From: Chrysomallon squamiferum
Taxonomy: Eukaryota > Mollusca > Gastropoda > Neomphalida > Peltospiridae
NCBI GenBank assembly: GCA_012295275.1
Contig: CM022667.1
Coordinates: 11,707,538-11,742,537 of the forward strand
DNA length: 35,000 nt
Direction of reading: 5' to 3'
The translations under genes were made by a program, and so were the position numbers. Shown here piece after piece: positions 29,140 to 35,000 of this stretch; position 1 is the stretch's first letter; each line of letters starts with the position of its first letter. The notes beneath the pieces were generated by a model, which saw only the letters and a program-made list of their open reading frames with translations, searched no databases and was not told where the DNA came from.

Positions 29140-29720
29140 AACTGTAATGTGAATTGATTTTAAATTTTTCGGTTAATATTTCAGGCATTCCAAACGAGAT
29201 TATATTGCTAAAGATACGATCACGTAATTATGTCCTGGTTACGCATTCCTGAAGCCGGAGTTAACTGCTCTTTCACCAGCATAATAAGCTTTGGTTAGAT
29301 AATTTGGTCCCAGTTGGTGGAATTCATAAACCCATTCATTTCGCGAAAGTACAGCAAACGTAATGCTACAAGTAAAGCGTATCATAGTGCGTATTACTTT
29401 CCATCTGAGCAGAATATTCGCAAACATTTTCTAATATTATATATATACACTAATTACCAAAAGACGCCGTGAAATCGATCCCGGTGAATAAGTTCAAAGA
29501 CCTGTATTGTCTTCTCTTCTGAAAAACCAAAATGGTAGAGTTCGGTTTCCCATTACATCAATCATGTTGAAACGAAAGCTTTTAGTGGAAAGAAACAATT
29601 GTACAACCCCAGCGGTCAGAAAGAACGAAGGGTCTCGAAAATAACGATGTGAAGATTTCAATGTCTTGAGTGATTTGGGCTTTTCATAAATCATCAGCTG
29701 ATATTGTAATGTGAGAATGT
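29140..29720. other. Non-repetitive stretch with two short reverse ORFs
   Basis: Reverse-strand ORFs of 62 and 66 codons (29239-29427 and 29494-29694). Neither shows a motif I know. It could be remains of an interspersed element; no terminal repeats were found. Confidence 0.2.
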
Positions 29721-29847
29721 TAACGGAACGGGAAGTAATGGTTTGTGAATGGAATATATGTATTTATTTTGTTATTGACGAAATAAATAAGTAGTTGTGT
29801 TACGGCAAAACCTAGATACACTACGACTGTTAAAGAATTAAACATAA

Positions 29848-29851
29848 TAAC

Positions 29852-29898
<47 letters not shown>
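29848..29898. repeat. (AAT)n microsatellite
   Basis: About 17 units. Confidence 0.95.
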
Positions 29899-29900
<2 letters not shown>

Positions 29901-29959
29901 GTAATACAGATACCGAACCATTTAACTGCCTTCAAAAAATCCGGAAAACCCTGAAAACC

Positions 29960-30680
29960 GGCTATTTTTTATTTTTGTTTCTATTTTTATTTATTTATTT
30001 ATTTTATTTTTATTTTATTTTTTTTTTTTTTTTTTAAACTGACTATTTTTAAATTTGGCGTTCTATAGTTCGCCATTGTTTTGGTTTCCATGACGTACGC
30101 GATGAATGACGTAAGTTTAAGTGTGAATGATGACGTGTAGAGGTGATGTTCTCATAGTAATTCATAATTATACAGTATACAGCTGTAATGAGTTACTGTT
30201 AAATAACATATTGTTCGTATTTATTTATTTAGTTAGTTAGTTAGTTATTATTTTCATCTGATATATTATACATGGCATTATAAGAAATTTAAATGTTTCA
30301 AAAAGTGTACTGATTTGTACTTATATCTTTTAAATAAAAATTATGTTCTTTCTTTTCATCTTATTTATTATACATGGTGTTCTATAAAGGTATTTTAATA
30401 AATTTAATGGATTAACAAAGATCAATTGTTAAATCCAATAATTTCTATATTTTATATTTTATATTTATACTAAGCATATTTCCAAAAATCTGGTCCATAC
30501 ACTTTTAAAGGCTTGTCGGATACATAGTTCAGTACCTGTAATAATAATAATGATGATTATGATGATGACGACGATAATAATAATAATAATAATACAATTT
30601 ATTTTTATTTATCTGATTATTTACGATGATTTTTGGCAAAGAAAACACATACACACACACGCACACACACACATGTAATT
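29960..30680. other. AT-rich DNA with T-rich tract, no gene
   Basis: TTTAT/T-rich at 29965-30035. A cluster of GACGT words (TGACGTACG, TGACGTAAG, TGACGTGT) lies at about 30090-30138; TTAG repeats at 30230-30247; GATGAT/AAT triplets at 30540-30593. Confidence 0.5.
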
Positions 30681-30686
30681 AGATGC

Positions 30687-30768
30687 AGATGACCACTGGT
30701 CAAACAGGACACGTGCTCTGAGGACATCACATTAATAAAATCATTCTTTCACCTGTGTAAATCATGTG
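30687..30768 (+). repeat. 82-bp dispersed repeat, forward copy
   Basis: Aligns without gaps to the reverse complement of 33740-33821, with about 13 mismatches in 82 bases by hand count. The best-kept core is GGACATCACATTAATAAAAT. It includes CACGTGCT. Confidence 0.88.
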
Positions 30769-30894
30769 TCTTGTTATTAACACATTTGTTCATGTTAGTT
30801 CATGAAATCAAAATTTCATATGTAGTAATTATTTATATTAAACTGTCCCATTTGTTTATAACCTCAGCAATGGTAATGGTAAAACAACGACGAC

Positions 30895-31050
30895 AACAAC
30901 AGCAACAACACTAAGAATAACAACAACAACAACAACAACAATAATAATATTAAACAAGTAACACTACTGTTATTACTTTTACTACTACCATTACTATTAC
31001 CATAGTCCTTACCAGCAACAACAGAAACACAACAATAATAATAATAATAA

Positions 31051-31081
<31 letters not shown>

Positions 31082-31119
31082 AAGAAGAAGAAGAAGGAGA
31101 AAAATAACAAACAGCAAGC

Positions 31120-31169
<50 letters not shown>
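30895..31169. repeat. (AAC)n, (AAT)n, (AAG)n and (AC)n cluster
   Basis: AAC at 30895-30940, AAT at 31034-31051, about 15 AAG units at 31052-31096 and AC at 31124-31169. Confidence 0.93.
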
Positions 31170-31171
<2 letters not shown>

Positions 31172-31970
31172 ACATTCATTACTTACATATTATTTTTTTC
31201 CATCTTAATTTTTTTTTTTCACAATATTAACTGTAATGTACTTTTTTTGTTAACTGTCAATTTTTGTTTCTGAATTTTTCCAGTAAATTATAAATGAAAA
31301 AAACAAACAGGCATTAAATAATTTTTAATCCTACATTTATTTTAGCATGCAAAGTCACACCAGTTACTCCACACACAAACATTAGCTATTTTCTGCGTTT
31401 AAATTTACATTTAATAACTTAGAAATATCTAAGGTCATTTCGCATTAGAAGAAAATGCTAGTTATGTAACGTACCCAGAAATAGTTTGCTTTATTTTTAC
31501 CTTCTTGTTAGATAACAGGCGCATACATATTCATTTAATATTTCTGGTTACAGGGAACTCTTGGTAAACAAATATTTACGCTCAGATATTTAAATTAATC
31601 TGAAACAGGAGAAATTTATATCAGCTTGGTTTCAGGTTGGTTTCAGTAATTTAAATTTCCTTTATGTCTGAATGGTTGCTCTGGCTGTAATTTTGTGTGA
31701 GATTAACTTCCGTCTTCCGGGTTCAGCGATCACGTTGCTGACAAGTCCGATAACTCTAACTCACCCAGATTTTTTTGTTGCACTGTTCGTTGATGCATGA
31801 AGTAAAATGACAATTAATATTCTGCGAACAATTTTTATTTATTTATTTATTTGTTTATTTTGTTTATATGTTTGTTTGTTTATTGCTTAATTTTACATAA
31901 GTACATTATTACTGAAATATAATCCTCTATCTGCATATTTATGTAATTATCTGCCTGCTTTTGTGTGTAT
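31170..31970. other. AT-rich DNA, no gene recognised
   Basis: Non-repetitive except TTTA at 31835-31860 and TTTG units to 31885. CTTCCGGGTTCAGCG near 31714 is an ETS-like word in a slightly richer patch. Confidence 0.5.
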
Positions 31971-31973
31971 GTG

Positions 31974-31976
<3 letters not shown>

Positions 31977-32031
<55 letters not shown>
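31977..32031. repeat. (AT)n microsatellite, about 27 units
   Basis: Uninterrupted AT dinucleotides; self-complementary and cruciform-prone. Confidence 0.96.
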
Positions 32032-32032
<1 letters not shown>

Positions 32033-32269
32033 CTTTACTAATGGGGAAAAAACAGCACGCGGGTAGTGTTAATGAGAACTATTTAGAAAAGCAAGCACTA
32101 CAAAAGAAAGTTGATTAGATGTTTTTTTGTATGGAAATATCTTGGGAATTTGTAGCTGACGTCTGATTGAAGGATCATTAACTTAATTCTGTTTTTAAAA
32201 TATATAAAAAAAAAAATATGTAAAGAAAATATTTAAAATATTTTCACTTTTCAATTATATCTTTAAATT

Positions 32270-32590
32270 GTTTCTATGTATGTATGTATGTATGTATGAA
32301 TCAGTGTATCTGCTTCCTTGTCTAGCTGTCTATCTACATATTTATCGGTCTATCTACATATATATATATATATATATATACCTTTATAATATCTATGTAT
32401 GTCTGTCCCTCTAGTTAGCTGTCTATCTAGTTTCCTATTTATAACTATCGGTATCTATTTATCAGTCTGTCTATATGTCTGTCTGTGTCTGTCTGTCTAT
32501 CTATCTATATATCTCCATGCATACACACAGATACAAAATATTTAACACATACACACACACACACATACAGACTCACACACACACATTCAC
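32270..32590. repeat. TATG, (AT)n, CTGT/CTAT and (AC)n low-complexity cluster
   Basis: TATG at 32277-32298, AT at 32356-32381, CTGT/CTAT tetranucleotides at 32465-32510 and AC at 32545-32585. Confidence 0.85.
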
Positions 32591-32599
32591 CGCAGTTTC

Positions 32600-33170
32600 A
32601 CTCACTTTATCTCTCTTTCTGACCTTTCACATTACACAAAAATAACATCCTGTTATGTACTAAAGACATCTGGAAGTTAGGTCAACAGTTGCTTCACCCT
32701 GTTGACTGCGAATCACCTTTCACTCTAAACACACCCTTAATAACGAAAAATGTTCAATTAATATTAAAATATTTCCGTTTACCTAACACACCTTTAATAC
32801 CGAAAAATCTTCAATCCATATCTATCTGTTACCTAACAAGAACGTAAAAATAAAGCAAGAGGTGTTTTTATTTTTATTTTTTACCTACGTTACATAATTT
32901 GTGTTTTCTTGCCTATGAAATAACGCTACGTATTTCTGTATTAATGTAGTAAATAAAATGATTAATGGTTATTTTTATGTTAACTTACGTAACTGGTTTG
33001 ATTATTTATATTAATATAACTCTCTGTTAATTACAGTAAGTTAGTGACTTCTTCAGCTTCAGTTCACTGGTAAAGTTAGAAAGAGGTTATGTCATTGGAG
33101 AGAATAACACATAACATTTAATATTCTGAAAAATATTCTGAAAAATATCCTGATAGAAAAAAATAGGAGA
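32600..33170. other. AT-rich non-repetitive DNA, no gene
   Basis: Contains a short duplication: CACCTTTAATACCGAAAAAT at 32789-32808 resembles ACCCTTAATAACGAAAAATG at 32732-32751, each followed by TTCAAT. Nothing else recognised. Confidence 0.5.
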
Positions 33171-33195
33171 ATAAGTAATGAATAATCGTGTTAGT

Positions 33196-33197
33196 TG

Positions 33198-33240
<43 letters not shown>

Positions 33241-33292
33241 CATCATCATCGTTATCATTATCATTATCATCATTATTATTATTTTATTTTTA

Positions 33293-33323
<31 letters not shown>

Positions 33324-33620
33324 CATCATCATTATCATTATCATTATCATCATTATTATTATTTTATTTTTATTATTATTATTATCATTATCATCATTAG
33401 CTTTATTAATAGTTGTAGTAGCAGTAGTGGTAGTGATTGTAGCAATGGTAGCTATAGTGACAGTAATTGTCGTAGCAGTAGCTATAGTTGAGGTAATAAT
33501 AACAGTAGTAGTAGTAGTATTTATACAATTCTATTATTATAATTATTGTTGTTGTTGTTGTTGTTGTTGTGATACTGCTGCTGCTGCTGTTATTGTCGTC
33601 GTTTTAGCATTACCATTATT
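33196..33620. repeat. (TTA)n/(ATC)n array with an 80-bp higher-order duplication
   Basis: TTA at 33200-33240. A TCATTATCATCATTATT block followed by ATTTTATTTTT occurs at about 33252-33292 and again exactly 80 bases later. Then decaying GTA/GTT triplets, TTG at 33547-33570 and CTG at 33576-33589. The three overlapping ORFs here are low complexity. Confidence 0.9.
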
Positions 33621-33739
33621 GATAAGTTATAAACAAATAAGACAGTTTAACTAAATAAATAATAAACATAATAAATTAATAATTTCCAGCTGTATAATTA
33701 TCTTGCGAAACAAACACGAAGAATGCGGAAATGACTTCT

Positions 33740-33821
33740 CACGTGATTTACACACGTGATGGAAGGATTTTATTAATGTGATGTCCACACAGCACGTGCT
33801 CAGTTCGGCCACTGGTCATCT
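33740..33821 (-). repeat. 82-bp dispersed repeat, inverted copy
   Basis: Reverse complement matches 30687-30768 without gaps. This copy carries three CACGTG E-boxes (33740, 33753 and 33793); the forward copy keeps only one. Confidence 0.88.
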
Positions 33822-34071
33822 ACAAGGTAATGAGTATCATAAAATCAATACGACGCATTTAATTGTTAAAAATGACAGATTTATCAAAATAATTATGACG
33901 GAAAAATATTGTATATGAATACCTGTAAAACAGTCAAAAGAAAATATTTATTAATATTAAATAAAGAAAACAGAAAAACTGTTGATTTTGATTGTTTGTA
34001 TATTTGTTTATCATACGAATCCACTGTTTAATGAACCAGATTTATAACTGTTTTATCTTTTTCTGTGTTGC

Positions 34072-34075
<4 letters not shown>

Positions 34076-34136
<61 letters not shown>
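34076..34136. repeat. (GA)n microsatellite, about 30 units
   Basis: Uninterrupted GA dinucleotides. Confidence 0.97.
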
Positions 34137-34137
<1 letters not shown>

Positions 34138-34179
34138 TTATTAATCGCTTTTTTAGATCTTTTCGTTTTTATTTACTCT

Positions 34180-34183
34180 TTTT

Positions 34184-34214
<31 letters not shown>

Positions 34215-34250
34215 TTATTATTATTATTATCATCATCATCATCATTATTT
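34180..34250. repeat. (TTC)n, (TTA)n and (ATC)n microsatellite
   Basis: TTC at 34182-34212, TTA at 34213-34230 and CAT at 34231-34246. Confidence 0.95.
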
Positions 34251-34259
34251 TAAGCACAT

Positions 34260-34520
34260 TGTTTAAGCTGTTACGTTCGATTCCCTATCAAAGTTCACGT
34301 CACTACCGAAGTGCTGGTGAACCGAAGAACTTTTAAACACTGTTACAAAATCAGCTCGCTCTAACGAGCCCAGTCTGAACTAACGTCTCGGTAACGAGGC
34401 GCTCAGCATGGCAGCACGAGCCTATGACAAAAATCTCAAGTCAGTGACTATATTTGGTACACACGCCGCGGTTTGTCGCCGCGTGCCTGTCAGTTTCTCT
34501 CTAGTATTACCTTTAATTAA
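34260..34520. other. CpG-rich island with B-box-like word and clustered hairpins
   Basis: GTTCGATTCC at 34275-34284 matches a tRNA B-box, but no A-box precedes it. Hairpins: GCTCG-CTCTAA-CGAGC (34354-34369), CTCG-GTAA-CGAG (34387-34398) and a GCGG/CCGC stem near 34470. Possibly a SINE 3' part or a structured transcript; unidentified. Confidence 0.3.
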
Positions 34521-34614
34521 TACCTTAACGAGTGATTGTGTTTTTTATTTTTTTATTTATTTTTTGTTTTTTTTTTGATAATTTTTTTCTTTAAAGGTAG
34601 CACCAAAATAAAAT

Positions 34615-34785
34615 GAGGGTGAAAAAAAAAAAAGAGAAAAAAAGAGAAAAATTAAAGAAAGAAAAAGAATAACAAATTAACGATCACAATTTCTGTTTAA
34701 GAAGAAGAAGAAAAAGAAGAAGAAGGAGGAGGAGGAGGAGAAGGAGGAGGGAGAGGAGGAGGAAAGTAAGAAGAAAAAAGAAAGT
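34615..34785. repeat. Polypurine tract with (GAA)n and (GGA)n
   Basis: A-rich purines at 34620-34670, then GAA and GGA triplets at 34701-34764, all purine on the + strand. Confidence 0.88.
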
Positions 34786-35000
34786 AAAATCGTATGCAGT
34801 TGTTTTATTTATGAAGACTAAACCGGACTTCCTGCAGTTTTCGCCGTCTTTAAATCAATCTATGTTCGTGACGTTGGCGAACATGTTAATTGCAGTGTTT
34901 ATCTCTTGAGTGGTAGTAACAGGAAACGTTAACACAAAACGTCGTCGATGCACACGACTTTCAGAGCCGCCATTAACCGATAACTTTTCATTGGTCAGTT

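Noticed and set aside
33178-33654. 158-codon ORF and two overlapping ORFs of 70 and 98 codons
   Set aside because: All three frames of a triplet array are open and encode Tyr, Ile, Leu, Val or Cys runs; this is repeat, not gene.
34260-34300. Possible tRNA gene from a B-box word
   Set aside because: The 50 bases upstream are TTC/TTA/ATC microsatellite without an A-box.

Overview
This is a eukaryotic, animal-type window. It is AT-rich and crowded with simple-sequence DNA: long (GA)n, (GT)n, (TTA)n, (TTG)n and (TTTA)n arrays, long T runs, and several arrays of decaying triplets. One spliced gene lies in it, with T-rich introns and GT-AG junctions. There is no operon structure, no prokaryotic ribosome-binding signal and no second gene I can recognise. 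Microsatellite density, traces of tRNA-derived SINEs and the divergence of the encoded protein suggest an invertebrate, most plausibly a mollusc or another lophotrochozoan. That placement is inference; no species can be named from the sequence.

Layout. 1-7700: repeats with a few non-repetitive islands (about 1800-2520 and 3830-3960). 7700-8182: probable promoter (CRE octamer, inverted CCAAT, CACGTG E-box, TATA box) and a short leader without upstream ATGs. 8183-22151: a four-exon gene on the + strand for a 365-residue RGK-family (Rad/Rem/Gem/Kir) small GTPase. Its exons are 8183-8747, 16348-16433, 17449-17635 and 21892-22151; the introns are about 7.6, 1.0 and 4.3 kb. 22152 to about 23060: probable 3'UTR, free of microsatellites, ending near an AATAAA. 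23100-35000: downstream DNA, mostly microsatellites and dispersed repeats, with a few unexplained islands.

The joined exons keep one reading frame across all three junctions and show the family hallmarks: a long basic, serine-rich N-terminus, a P-loop, a degenerate G3, a C-terminal amphipathic basic stretch and an end with Cys seven residues from the terminus. Differences from the vertebrate proteins are worth attention: G4 reads SKTD instead of NKxD, the QHNV segment is rearranged to NQHV, and the protein ends in an extra Cys. The gene's surroundings add further oddities. Six perfect TGACGTCA octamers were found, all in the first 15.2 kb. The first intron has a weak donor directly followed by 25 T. 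The 3'UTR carries roughly 50-base-spaced GACGTAA boxes. I found no evidence of a wholly new multi-gene system; the interest lies in this divergent GTPase, its regulation, and two dispersed repeat pairs.
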